From Trichosphaerium sp. ATCC 40318 (lineage: Eukaryota > Discosea > Flabellinia > Trichosidae), in assembly GCA_038496445.1 (NCBI GenBank), contig JALMLS010000455.1, forward strand, positions 744,001 to 808,000: a stretch of DNA of 64,000 bases. Direction: 5' to 3'. This document shows positions 35,906-47,272 of the stretch, in pieces (positions within the stretch are counted from its first letter, which is position 1; each line of letters starts with the position of its first letter). Position numbers and translations under genes: made by a program. The notes beneath the pieces are model-generated. The model did not search any database, had not been told where the DNA came from, and worked only from the letters and a program-made list of their open reading frames with translations.

Positions 35906-36842
35906 TGCACACATACTGGTCGCATTAGTGTGTAAAGAACAAGGCTTAAATCAATTTGTCAAGAACTTCCTTGAGGCGTTTTTGACTCTAAAACGAGGAA
36001 TGTTTACAAAATCTCGTGTTCGTTTGAAATAGAGATGACGATTTGTTGTGGAAACCCAGAAGCTGAACGTGCTTGCCACACATGATACAATTCTTAATCT
36101 TTTCTGTTTTCCGCACGTGTTCCATACACGTGCGTTTAAGAAAACCTGAGGGGGAAAATATTGTTTGGTAGGTTTATACAGTTCAAATTCTCACGTTGTT
36201 TACCCTACCATTGCAAGTACTGTATTTATGCGCGAAATAAAATACAAGGCGTTTCTGTGCAGTACGCCAGGAATTGTGACTTCTTTCTGGTTTTTTGAGC
36301 CAAAAACGAAGAACGTTTACAATCTCGTGTTCATTGCAGTAAGTTAAAAACACAGGTGAATTAGTGTATTGTGGAAAATTGGTGCAGTAAGCCATAAACA
36401 ACGAAATATATGTACAATGGACCTGTTGTACTTTATCTACAACATACACCTCTCCTTCCAAAAATGAACAAATTCCGTTTGAAATGTTGCCCGTACAATA
36501 CCCTTTCTTCGTGCGCCAAAACAAGCTATTGGATATGACTTTGGAGTGTAAACAAAGTACGATAATACAATGCTGAATTGACAGAAAGCCAATAACATCA
36601 ACTTATGAGAAAACTAAAATAGGGTTGTTTATTGATAAAGCTTACACCAAACGCATTAGAATTACTTTGTTGTACTTTCGAGGAGTGCTATTAGTGCCAG
36701 TAGAATTTCATTTCTCTCTTTCTGTGAGGTCTTTGACACTTTATTTGGTTTTTTGATTTAGTACGTCCATGATTTTCTTTATCAACATTGGTGTTTGCTT
36801 CTTGTAATTCTAGCTAGAGATTGACATCATTACCACAGTTCT
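35906..36842. other. Intergenic with diverged direct repeat and an ATG-less ORF
   Basis: About 35990-36020 and 36300-36340 share AACGAxGAAxGTTTACAA and TCTCGTGTTC, an old direct repeat. The minus strand from about 36590 to 36183 is open for roughly 136 codons without a clear ATG (CTGNISNGICSFLEGEVYVV and so on), possibly a relic. A perfect 8-bp inverted repeat of CGCACGTG lies at 36112-36134. Confidence 0.3.
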
Positions 36843-39826
36843 CTAGTACAAAGCCTTAATGTTAAAGAAAGAGATTATAAACTTGTACCGGCTAGAAATA
36901 AAGGTGTCATCTTCAGCGTCAGATAGTTCATCATCAGATAGCTCGCCAGCTAAACCATCAGTATCTACTTCTGAAGCTTGATCTTCAGTTTGTTCATTAT
37001 CGCCTTTCTCTTTCTTTGTCTTTTTATCAAATTTCTTCGATTTTGAAGTTTGACGTCTTTTTTTTGTATGTGGTACAACTTTGATGATGTACCGAGCAAC
37101 AGCTTGAGAATCTAAAATACTATTTGAGAATTTAATCACAATCTTCAATTGTATTGCTAAGTGTACCTTGCGGCACTACCAGCTCATCGTATACTGCATC
37201 TTCAAGTTTATATGGTGGCAGAAGGTCACCCTTTCGGTCTACCAATGCATAGTGACTTTGGTAGCCTGGTTTTATTGGCTTTCCACTCAAGCTTTCATTC
37301 GTGACTTTGGTACCCGCATCGTTAAATACGAGGGGATCATGCTTTTTATCAAGTAAGTAAAGAATATCCACATCAATTATATTGTTGCTTACCGGATAAA
37401 CGTTCCCAGGAGTAACAAGACTTAAAATAAGTGTTATTGCGGTTCCATTCCAATTGACAAATGAAGTGGCATAGTTTATGCTTCTCTATTGGCGAAAATG
37501 AATATTGACCACTTGCAAAGCAAGGATATTTACATACAGTGAAGTATATCCCTTGTCCGTAATATCCTGTATCCAATGAACTCACTGTTCCAAAGCCAGA
37601 CGTTACAATACCAAAAGCTACTTCTTCGGATGTTACATGAACCATCAATATCACTGGTAGCTAAACAGAAGGTTTGTTAGTGCTAGAGTACCAAGAAGCA
37701 GTACGTTATCTTTTTTTTCAGTATGACATTCATTAAAGGCTGGTAAGCTGTTGTACTTTTGGTACACAGGTTCTTTGTATTTACGTTGCCAATCTTTTTT
37801 TCTATACAGCCGGGGCAGTTTTCTAATGGGAGCATGTTTAGAATCACAAAAGGGTCTAGTGCAGAATAAACATACTGATGTCTGTATTGTAGTAATTCGT
37901 TGAGTTTGCCAAAGTTGTCTGTCAAGGTGTCATTGTAAACAAGAGTTGCTTCAACAATATCGTAGTAGTCATAGTCATGCATTGTTGATATCTCCTTTTT
38001 GAGGTTATTGAATTCTCTGACAGCCACTTTGTCATTTGAATCAAGCAAATTCAGTGTTCTGTACTGCGTTATCCCACTTTTTATAAAAAAATGGTTAAAA
38101 TTCTACGGTTACAAAATTAAACTCACGCTTGTGTGCCGTTAGCTCTATTCCAAGTATGAGCAAGATTCAATCGTGGATTTAGATCCCATGCATTTTCACT
38201 GCTTAATCCTTGTTGTTGTTAGTATGACTAATAGCAGTAGTTCGTACCTGCACTTGTAGATCTTTCTTCATAGTACTCACGTTCATTTGTATTACTCCAT
38301 GCATCATTAGGCATATCATACAAGATACCTTGCATTAGTTGTCCATCTCGTTTCCAGAAGTCCTGGTTTAAAAAAAAAGTGTCACAAAATGTGCTGACAA
38401 TCACGTGATTGTGGATATCGTACTGGAGATGTTACAAGTTTGGGATTGCATGCAGAACAAATTAAATAACAAATGCCTTTTTCCATTGCCAGATTAAAAT
38501 AAGAACGTGTTGGCTGAAAGGTTGTATGATCAGTAAACAAAATAGTGTTTGAACAATAGCTTACCAAGTGTGAAAGCCATTTCTCAAACTTTTGTTTCCA
38601 CTCTATGTTCTTTGTGAATGTTGAACAAGATTTCCACAGCGTATGACATTGTTTACCACTTGGACAGTGTTTTAAGAAATTTACAAATAATTCCACAGAT
38701 GAAGGGATATTTAATATCACTTGTTTGAATATTATGGTAAGTAGGTCTTGCTTCTTTTTTTTGCCTGGTAATATACCTATGCAAAATTTTGGTTATTTCA
38801 TCAAACACTGCTGTACATTACCTGAGTCAATATTGTTTTGGTGTTCTAACATATGTTGATAGTAATTAATGGGATTGGCATTGATTAGAAGTGATACAAT
38901 TTTATGGTATCCATTTTGCGCTGAATAGTAATATCAGTTGCAAATTATGTATCTTTCACATTACCTGCCCAACTTAAAGCTGTGTTCCCATATTTATCAA
39001 CAACCAAACCGTTTGCATTTGCTGTTATTAATGTTGATACAGTATCACAATGCCCATTTTGTGCTAAAAAGAAATATTTATAAAGTGTTCAGACATGAAG
39101 TCATGAGATTACCTGCATAAATCAAAGCTGTCTTGTCATGTTTATCAACATATTCAATATTGGCGCCGGCATTAAGTAGCGCCAATACAGCTTTGTTGCA
39201 CCCTCGGTATGCTAGTGCGGGTTATATATGTGATATATCGTATCCTGATATTACCTGCCCAAATCAAAGATGTCTTTCTGTATTTATCAACTGCCTCAAT
39301 ATTTGCATTCGCTTCAAGTAGCAATAATATAATTTTATGATATCCTTGGTATGCTAATAGTACTGTGAGTAAAATATCAAGTGGTAGCTCTTTGTGATGA
39401 TACCTGCCCAAATCAAAGCTGTCTTTCCATCTTTATCAACAGTTTCCGTATTCACATTGGCCTTGATTAGTAGCGATACAATTACATCCTGTCCATATTG
39501 TGCTAGTGGTTTTGTGAATTTAAGTCTATAAAAGCTTGTATTGTATGATACCTGCCCGAATCAAAGCTGTCTTGCCGTCTTTATCAACAGCTTCGATATT
39601 AATGTTTGTGTTTATTAGTGTTGAAAAAATTTCATTGTAACCGTTCTTTGCTACAAGTCGTTATTGTTTGTTTACCAAGCACTACAAACCTGCAAAAAAA
39701 CCCACAATATCTAATACATGGGCGGGAGTAGGTCCAACTATTAGGGGTAACGTAAACAAATAGACAGCAACAAAGTATTCTTTAACCTGTTAAGTGTTGG
39801 TTTTCATGACTCTGTGATTCTGTCAT
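36843..39826 (-). CDS. Ankyrin-repeat ADP-ribosyltransferase (PARP-like), left copy of palindrome
   Basis: About 17 exons from ATG 39826-39824. After a short leader (MTESQSHENQHLT, GPTPAHVLDIVGFFA) come six ankyrin repeats, one per exon (39655 to 38825; AxxGxxxIVSxLIxANxNxEAVDKxGxTALIWAG). Then comes a linker domain (VELFVNFLKHCPSGKQCHTL) and then a PARP/ART core: LMVHVTSEE at the usual HGT position, FGTVSSLDTGYYGQGIYFT, TLILSLVTPGNVYP and YDELVVPQ, giving the H, Y and E positions of the catalytic triad. It ends in a basic and acidic tail (KKRRQTSKSKK, GELSDDELSDAEDD). Architecture resembles tankyrase without the SAM domain. Glycine of HGT is valine here, unlike in the partner. Likely mono- or poly-ADP-ribosylates partners bound by the ankyrins, if still active. 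Confidence 0.75.
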
Positions 39827-40750
39827 GATGTGTTGTCACTCTTGAGATTATCGCAAAACAATATTAAGCCGTGTTGCTTGACACGCGATATTTTTCAGTG
39901 AAATGTTATTGTAATTGCGTTACGGCTCTGGTTTTGTGTTTTTGGTTTATAATGCGTGTTGTTTTCTGGATCCGTGTAGTTTGAGTTCAATTTTGTCTCA
40001 TTACAACGCGATGCGGGCAACACTGTCGTGATACAAAAAAATGAATAGGCGAGAAGTTCCTTGCAGTTTTACAGGTTTAGTACTGTTTCCTTTCCACGCC
40101 GTGTGTTGAAGATGCCGTTTTAGTGATTGTTTTCACTGCTCGCTTATTAAAATGGTATGTAATATTAAAACACCGAAAAATATGACGTTTGTACGTTTTA
40201 TCGTCCAAACAGTACTAAACAACTGTGAAAACTGCAAGAAACTTCTCGCGTATTCATTTTTTGTATCACGACACGCTTTGCCCGCATCGCGTTGTAATGA
40301 GACAAAATTGAACTCAAACTACACGGATCCAGAAAACAACACGCATTATAAACCAAAAAAACACAAAACCAGAGCCGTAACGCAATTACAATAACATTTC
40401 ACTGAAAAATATCGCGTGTCAAGCAACACGGCTTAATATTGTTTTGCGATAATCTCAAGAGTGACAACACATCATGACAGAATCACAGAGTCATGAAAAC
40501 CAACACTTAACAGGTTAAAGAATACTTTGTTGCTGTCTATTTGTTTACGTTACCCCTAATAGTTGGACCTACTCCCGCCCATGTATTAGATATTGTGGGG
40601 TTTTTTGCAGGTTTGTAGTGCTTGGTAAACAAACAATAACGACTTGTAGCAAAGAACGGTTACAATGAAATTTTTTCAACACTAATAAACACAAACATTA
40701 ATATCGAAGCTGTTGATAAAGACGGCAACACAGCCTTGATTTGGGCGGGT
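39551..40750. repeat. Long near-perfect palindrome (inverted repeat), centre near 40150
   Basis: Arms 39551-40095 and 40205-40750 are almost identical in inverted orientation, differing by scattered substitutions and small indels over about 545 bp. The two start codons (39826 and 40474) are symmetric about 40150. The arms include the shared promoter, leader exons and first ankyrin exon of the two divergent genes. The central roughly 110 bp match poorly. Confidence 0.9.
39827..40473. promoter_or_regulatory. Shared bidirectional, palindromic promoter of the two ankyrin-ART genes
   Basis: 647 bp between the two divergent ATGs, lying wholly within the palindrome, so each gene has essentially the same upstream sequence. 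It includes an 80-codon plus-strand frame (40152-40394) starting at the centre. This reads through the arm and has no counterpart required on the other side, so I do not call it a gene. Confidence 0.65.
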
Positions 40751-43574
40751 AACATCTCCATATGAGATAGAAACGTTTTTATTACTTTATTATTTAGCAT
40801 ATCAGGGACACCATGAAATTGTATCGATGTTAATCAAGGCCAATGCCAATATTGAAGCTGTCGATGAGTTTGAAGACACAGCTTTGATTTGTGCAGGTAC
40901 ATCAAGATGAGATACAACAAAAATACTCACTTTTTACTATTTAGCATATCAGGGACACAATAAAATTGTATCAATGCTAATTGAAGCCAACGCAAATATT
41001 GAGGCTGTTAATGAAGATGGTAACACGGCTTTGATTTGTGCAGGTACATCACACTGCACACGACAACACATCTTCATTGTTGTTTAGTACAAAACAGCGA
41101 CTATGCTAGTGTTTCAGCACTAATCAAAGCAAACGCAAACATTGATGTTGTTAATAGAAACCGGCAGACACCTTTACACATTGCAGGTACCTCATTAAGC
41201 TATACACCGAAAAACGTACAATTTAGCACTACAGGGACATAATGACATGTTATCGATACTAATCGAGGCAAATATCAAACCTGATGAAGTTGATAAATAT
41301 GGTGTCAAAACTCTCTCAGGTACTGTTATGCTTTCATTCTTGCAATCATTAGTGTTCGCAATAGCTTGTTTGTTAATTTTATTACCAGACAAAAAAAAGG
41401 AGCAAGACCTACTTACCGTAATATTCAAACAAGTGATATTAAATATCCCTTCATCTGTGGAATTATTTGTAAATTTCTTAAAACACTGTCCAAGTGGTAA
41501 ACAATGTCATACGCTGTGGAAATCTTGTTCAGTATTCACAAAGAACATAGAGTGGAAGCAAAAGTTTGAGAAATGGCTTTCACAATTGGTAAGCTATTGT
41601 TCAAACACTATTTTGTTTACTGATCATACAACCTTTCAGCCAACACGTTCTTATTTTAACCTGGCAATGGAAAAAGGCATTTGTTATTTAATTTGTTCTG
41701 CATGCAATCCCAAACTTGTAACATCTCCAGTACGATATCCACAATCACGTGATTGTCAGCACATTTTGTGACACTTTTTTTTAAACCAGGACTTCTGGAA
41801 ACGAGATGGACAACTAATGCAAGGTATCTTGTATGATATGCCAAATGATGCATGGAGTAATACAAATGAACGTGAGTCACTAGAAGAATGTATCACTACA
41901 GGTAAACTAGTGATTTATTTGGTGAGTACCAAAAGCAGTATTAGCATTAAATAGTAAAAACGCATGGGATCTAAATCCACGATTGCATTTTGCATGTAAT
42001 TGGGACATACCTAAAAATACGTGCGTTCAAACTCATACTGAATTCATTTTGAACTTGTACTCATTCAAAAAAAAAGGGGTGCAGTGTTAAAGGCAACAGA
42101 CTATAAAACTCTTAATCTGCTTGATTCAAATGACAAAGTGGCTGTCAGAGAATATAAGATCCTGCAACAAAATATATCTAAAATGCGTGGCTACAGTGAT
42201 TACACAATTGTTGAAGCCATTCTTGTTTACAATCATATCTTGGTAGAAAACTTTGGCAGGGCCAACCAAATACTAACACACAGGCACTTGTACGGTTATT
42301 TCACAGCTTTTTCAACATTTCTGGTGGTTCTAAGTGTTACAGAGAACTGCCTAAGTTGTTTAAAAAGGAAGATTGGAAAGGCAACAAGAACAGAGCTAAC
42401 GTTTACCAAAAATACAACACCCTCCCTCCGTACAATAATCACAATGATGACAAAGAAAGTTCAAACAAACCGGTAAAATTTGTCAAATATCCTCTACTAA
42501 CAAGCTTGGTCAGTTACCAGTGATGTTGCTGGTTCATGGAACAAATCAAAAAGCAGCTTTCAGTATTGTACAAGCTGGTTTTGGAACAGTGAGTGCATTG
42601 GATGCAGGTTATTACGGACAAGGAATCTACTTTACAGTACTACAGCAAACTACTTCTCTGTTTAACATTATGCAATAGAGTAGTATTGCTTATGCTTGCT
42701 CCTATGACACTTCAGCAACCAAAAAAACACTAATTCTGAGTCTCGTCACTCCTGGGAATGTGTATCCTGTACACAAACATTATGTGTTAGTCAGCTTGCG
42801 TTTACAGTATTAGGTAATAGAAAAGCCACATGACGACGTCAACCTTATGGGTAAACCTATTAAGCCAGGATACCAAAGCCATTACGTAGTGGTAAACAAA
42901 AAGGGCCAAGCAGTAAAAGAAAATATTGAAAAATATTTACGTGATGAGTTGGTTGTGGCTCAAGGTACATCTAAAGTGAACTATAACATCTTTAAGATAT
43001 TAATTATATTTAGATGTTCAAGCTGTTCCTCGATATATCCTCACAGTTGAAAAGAAATTAGTGACCAAAAAAAGGAATACTATAAAGAAGAAATCAACCA
43101 AAATGCCAAAGAAGTCTTCCCAGACAACCAAGATAATTGACACAAGTGGTGACAAAAAGATAGAAAACATGGAGCTTTCAAAACCAGAAGACATCAGTGA
43201 GTCAGATGACTTGTCTGATGATGAGCTATCTGATGAGTCTTTCAATACACAACGGTGAGATTACAACACAAAATAGCCTACTAATTCATTCTACAAGACA
43301 ATTATGGGCAGCCGCAAAACTGAATCAACCAGAGCAAACAAGCACACAAGTAAAAATCACTAATGCCACACAGTGCAATCAAATCGCTAAACTGAAGGAA
43401 GATAACGCCAACCAGTGTAATCAAATTGCTAAACTTAAGCAAGAAAACGCCAAACTTAAGGACGATATTGTCAAAAAGGAGGAAAACAATACCACACAAC
43501 TGGAAAGAATCGCTAAGCTGGAGGAAGACAATGCAAAACTACTGGCCAGAATTGCTTGGCATGAGAGTAATTAA
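40474..43574 (+). CDS. Ankyrin-repeat ADP-ribosyltransferase (PARP-like), right copy of palindrome
   Basis: Same plan as the left copy, ATG 40474, but with five ankyrin repeats instead of six (exons between 40648 and 41320; AYQGHHEIVSMLIKANANIE type). The linker domain (41390-41590) is nearly identical to the left copy. The ART core reads LLVHGTNQK, FGTVSALDAGYYGQGIYFT, TLILSLVTPGNVYP, GYQSHYVVV and RDELVVAQ then VPRYILTVEKK, so the HGT, Y and E elements are all intact. Acidic SDDELSDE tail. Unlike the left copy it continues through a 22-nt intron (43255-43276) into a heptad coiled coil with repeated NQIAKLKEDNA units (to 43574), suggesting oligomerisation. With the splice sites I chose, all frames stay open. 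AATAAA at about 43590. Confidence 0.75.
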
Positions 43575-43916
43575 ATTAAATTGTTGTTATGAATAAAGTC
43601 TAGTACTTTGACAATATTTAGAGTCAAAAAGTCTTCAAACTCTTGAATGCAACGTGCCAGGTAGTTATTTGTTTTCAGAACAGTTGATAAAGGTCCAAGC
43701 AAGTTGTACTCGAAAAGACTTTAATTTCGTACTACTCTCAATCATGTGATATTCCGGTAAAAAAAGAATGTTTTTGTAGTATCGGGTTGAGTTGTAATAG
43801 AACTGTCAATATTTATAAACTGGTTTGTGTTAAAGACAGAAGTCTGCCTTTGTTTTTATAGTCACATTGTCTTGTCAGCGTTAGTGCAATCATCGCTTAG
43901 AGTCGTAGTATGTATC

Positions 43917-44000
43917 ATGAAAAAACAAGAAATAGTATGTATACTAGACCTTCCAGTGGAGCTACATCTCGATATTATGGACATGGGCAATCAATCGTAG
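43917..44000 (+). pseudogene. Relic F-box start of the F-box/YwqK family
   Basis: 27 codons (MKKQEIVCILDLPVELHLDI, MDMGNQS-stop) match the N-terminus of the 32.5 kb gene (KQKELFTVLNLPVEIQLAII). Just downstream, out of frame, CTAAAGCAACAGATAAACA resembles its LSKQAATA coding sequence. No repeats follow. A dead copy. Confidence 0.55.
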
Positions 44001-44715
44001 CTAAAGCAACAGATAAACATAAGCAAATCATCCTTATGATGCTAAAAACTAAAACCTGAATAACGTAGATTGTCTATTGCTAGAGGTGTTATGAGGAAAC
44101 GTATGGAGAATATTGACAACTTAACTCATGTTAGCAACAACATAAATCACAAAAACTAGCTGAATTGCAGAAAAAAATGCAATAAAATTCTTTAGATCAT
44201 AATTTAAATGAATTACGATTAGCCATAATATCCTGAATGTCAAAACAAGTTGTTGTAAATACTGATTTCCACATATGTCAGCTTGATCGTTCTCGATTAC
44301 AATGATAGTACCACAGACTCTAATTGTTTCTATACAACGCCTAGTTTAGTGGTGGGACAAAAACAGTCCTAAAGGGCCGAAAATTTTTCGTTTAGGAACA
44401 TGACTTTTTTGTTGTTCTACATGTTAATTTAGTCTCAAAGGACCGTTGACTCTACCAATGTAGCCAGATTTAAAAACTGGCACAAAATTGTGAAACGATA
44501 ATTTCGAAATGAATACAAACGCTATCTCTTAACATGTACATCACTTACAAACAAAATAAAGTAGAAAAAAAAAAGAAAAATACTAGTGCCTTTTTTTTTT
44601 CGGGTAGCCTTCCCAGGATTTTTCTCCATTTTTCTGACTAAGAATACAAGTGTTGACATTTTCGACCGATGCATTTACCATTAATAGCAACAAAGAAGAC
44701 AATGATTGGTAACTA

Positions 44716-45018
44716 TTAGGGGCAGCATCGCTTTTGAGACAGTTTCGAAAATTACGACATTTTTGATATTTACGGCATTTTGAGAATCTTTGAGACGTTT
44801 TTACTCACCTCAGAACCGTCTTAACCAAAAATTGTTATTATGAACATTTAACTAGTATTCTATACTTATAGGCGAAAAAACCATTTTGCGATTCGTTCGT
44901 GCTGTGTGGGGGAAAAGTACCGGAACGGACAGTCAAAGCAATTTTTTTCAAAACAAACTTTTTCTTCAAAAAAATTTCGGAATTTCTGAAACTGTCTCAA
45001 AAGCGATGCTGCCCCTTA
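44716..45018. mobile_element. MITE with 28-bp perfect TIRs and TTA target duplication (PIF/Harbinger-like)
   Basis: The element is 297 bp (44719-45015). The first 28 nt from 44719 (GGGGCAGCATCGCTTTTGAG...) equal the reverse complement of the last 28 nt. TTA flanks both ends (44716-44718, 45016-45018). A 3-bp TTA duplication with GGG-starting TIRs is the signature of Tourist/PIF-Harbinger elements. No coding capacity. Confidence 0.85.
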
Positions 45019-45838
45019 GACTATTCTTGCGTTCATTGCAATACATCTATGTACAACTGTAAACGGAGCTTTCAACCCTTCAGACTACACCAATAGTAAG
45101 GAAATCGTATCTGGAAAGTACACGGTGTATTGGAGAGTTGACGAAGCTAATAACGACATCTATCTGGCATTCTCCGTTTTTACCCGAGGAGAGTGCAGTT
45201 TTTTCAGCTTGAGTCGTTTTGCGAAACGCAATGTCATCTAATTGCAGTAAAGAAATTACTTGGCCCTTTCTTTTTTTTGATACATGTGACGCAATACTGA
45301 AAACTTAAACCTTTTTGACAGTTCGGCTTAAACGATGGACTTCTTTATTCAAAAGCCGAAAAAACTGAAGCCGTTTCTGTAGCACTAGCCTTAGTTGGTC
45401 GCCGCTACTAAAACTTCTACGCCTTAAAGATTCAAACAACACTACCAATACACGCTTTAGTAGACAGATATGCATAAGCGTACGTTAAAGGTTAATACCA
45501 TTAAAAAAGTGCTTCGAGTGCAAAACGAGAAACCAGTAGTTGTTTTACTCCTCTACATGCAAACACGCCTTAACTAGTATTTTATACGCAAACGTAACTC
45601 TCTTAGCATTTTTTACTTCTACTTCAGTTTTGGAAACGCACAACAAAACAACTAAGAGAACGTTTTCTTTACTGCTCAAATACTACTTTTTGTGACATTG
45701 TTTTTTCCACTAATTAGAAAACCCACAGCGAAAAGTTACTTCTGACATTAAACCGGTTTCACCTCACCATCTCTTTTTCTACTGGTTTCAGACAAGTACT
45801 TTTATTGATGGGTTTACTTAGATCACTCAGATATAGGT

Positions 45839-46808
45839 ATGGCATCAAAGAAAGGTCTGTGTTGTGTACAAGATACTCTTTGTGGCAATATACTAGACAT
45901 GCCAAGGGATATTCAAGTGTATTTATGTACATTCAACTCAGAAGTATTTAATAAGTACCATGTGCTATCAAAAAGAGCTGCAATCAACACTCACTACAAT
46001 GATGAACTTGCAGCTAATGGTATTTGGTTAAAATGGTATTCAGATGGACAAATAAGATCACAATACAATGTCATCAATGGAAAGTTAAATGGCTTATACA
46101 CGACTTGGTACAAGAACGGACAAATCAATTTACATAGTATGTATGTTGATAAAAGAAAAAACGGTGAGTTCAAACAGTGGTATGAGAATGGACAGCTTAA
46201 AGTAAGGGTTATGTTTGTCAATGATAAAAAAGATGGTGAGATAAAGTGTTGGCATGAGAACGGACAGCTAAGGAAACTAACTAACTATGTAAATGGTAAA
46301 AAAAAAGGTGATTATAGAAGTTGGTATGATGGAGGTCAACGTAAGTCTGAGTTTACTTTTGTTGATGGTGAGAAACATGGAGAGTTTAAACTGTATCATA
46401 AATGTGGACAATTATTTGTACAATGCATGTACGTTAATGGTAAAAAACATGGAGAGTTTTACAAGTGGTTTAAGAATGGACAACTTAAGCGTAAATGGAC
46501 GTTTGTTGATGATAAAAAAGAAGGAGTACTTAAAGAATGGCATGTTAATGGACAACTTAAAATAGAATGCAACTATACCAATAGTCAAACATGCCAAACA
46601 ATGGGATAAACAAGGACAACTTCTTCTCCATTCTATGTTTGTTGGTGGTAAGAAAAATGGAATGTCCAAGCGCTGGTATTGGAATGGACAACAATGTATG
46701 CAGAGTATGTATGTTGATGGTAAGATGCATGGTGTATGTAAGAAGTGGTGTACGCATGGACTACTTGCTACCCAGTTTACGTATGTTGATGGTAACATTG
46801 TTGTCTAA
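45839..46808 (+). pseudogene. F-box protein with YwqK/MORN-like repeats, frameshifted (copy 2)
   Basis: ATG 45839. Degenerate F-box (NILDMPRDIQVYLCTFNSEV, YHVLSKRAAINTHYN) then about ten repeats (GEFKQWYENGQLKVRVMFVN and similar). Near 46582 the frame breaks: after CNYTN the next repeat (KHAKQWDKQGQLLLHSMF) is in another frame. Comparison with the repeat consensus implies loss of 2 nt. Two to three more repeats follow to a TAA at 46806-46808. Without the shift the protein is 256 aa and may still fold, so it could be a truncated working gene. Intronless. Its N-terminus is closest to the copy at 63329. Confidence 0.7.
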
Positions 46809-47272
46809 ACAAGTTTCTAAACAATCCTGTAAAGTTCCCATACTCAAGTTAAAGTTGTTTCACTTCAGTTTGGTCAGATTTGAGCAGAATTTTGTTGCAC
46901 AACGGTTTTTCTATGCTGTATGGAATTGACATCTCTGAGAAAGTACCCTAGTCATTTCGTAGTGACACTTTCGTTTCTAGTTGAAGTTGTTATGTACTAC
47001 AAAGTGAAAAAATGAGAAAATGAAACGAACTGACACCATTTTTATCTCAAAATATTTTTGATAAAAGTACAATTTATTCAATTACCATCGTGCAAATTAT
47101 CTCTCAATTCGCTTTCGATATGTATATATTACAAGTGTAAAAGCATAACACAAAAGAGGGGGTTTTTAGTAGGAGGTAAGGTAGCATCCTAGGTTTGCCT
47201 CTCTTTCTGGAAGCAAAATAAAGGAAGGAATTAAAGAACAGGTGTATGTGTTAGTGTAGGCCTAATATACTC
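46809..47272. other. Intergenic, convergent 3' ends
   Basis: Between the stop of the frameshifted F-box/YwqK gene and the stop of the minus-strand nuclear gene. I see no coding or structured feature. Confidence 0.4.

Noticed and set aside
40152-40394. 80-codon plus-strand ORF starting at the palindrome centre
   Set aside because: It reads through the non-coding arm of the palindrome ahead of the real ATG at 40474. The other arm does not need it, and no domain is visible.
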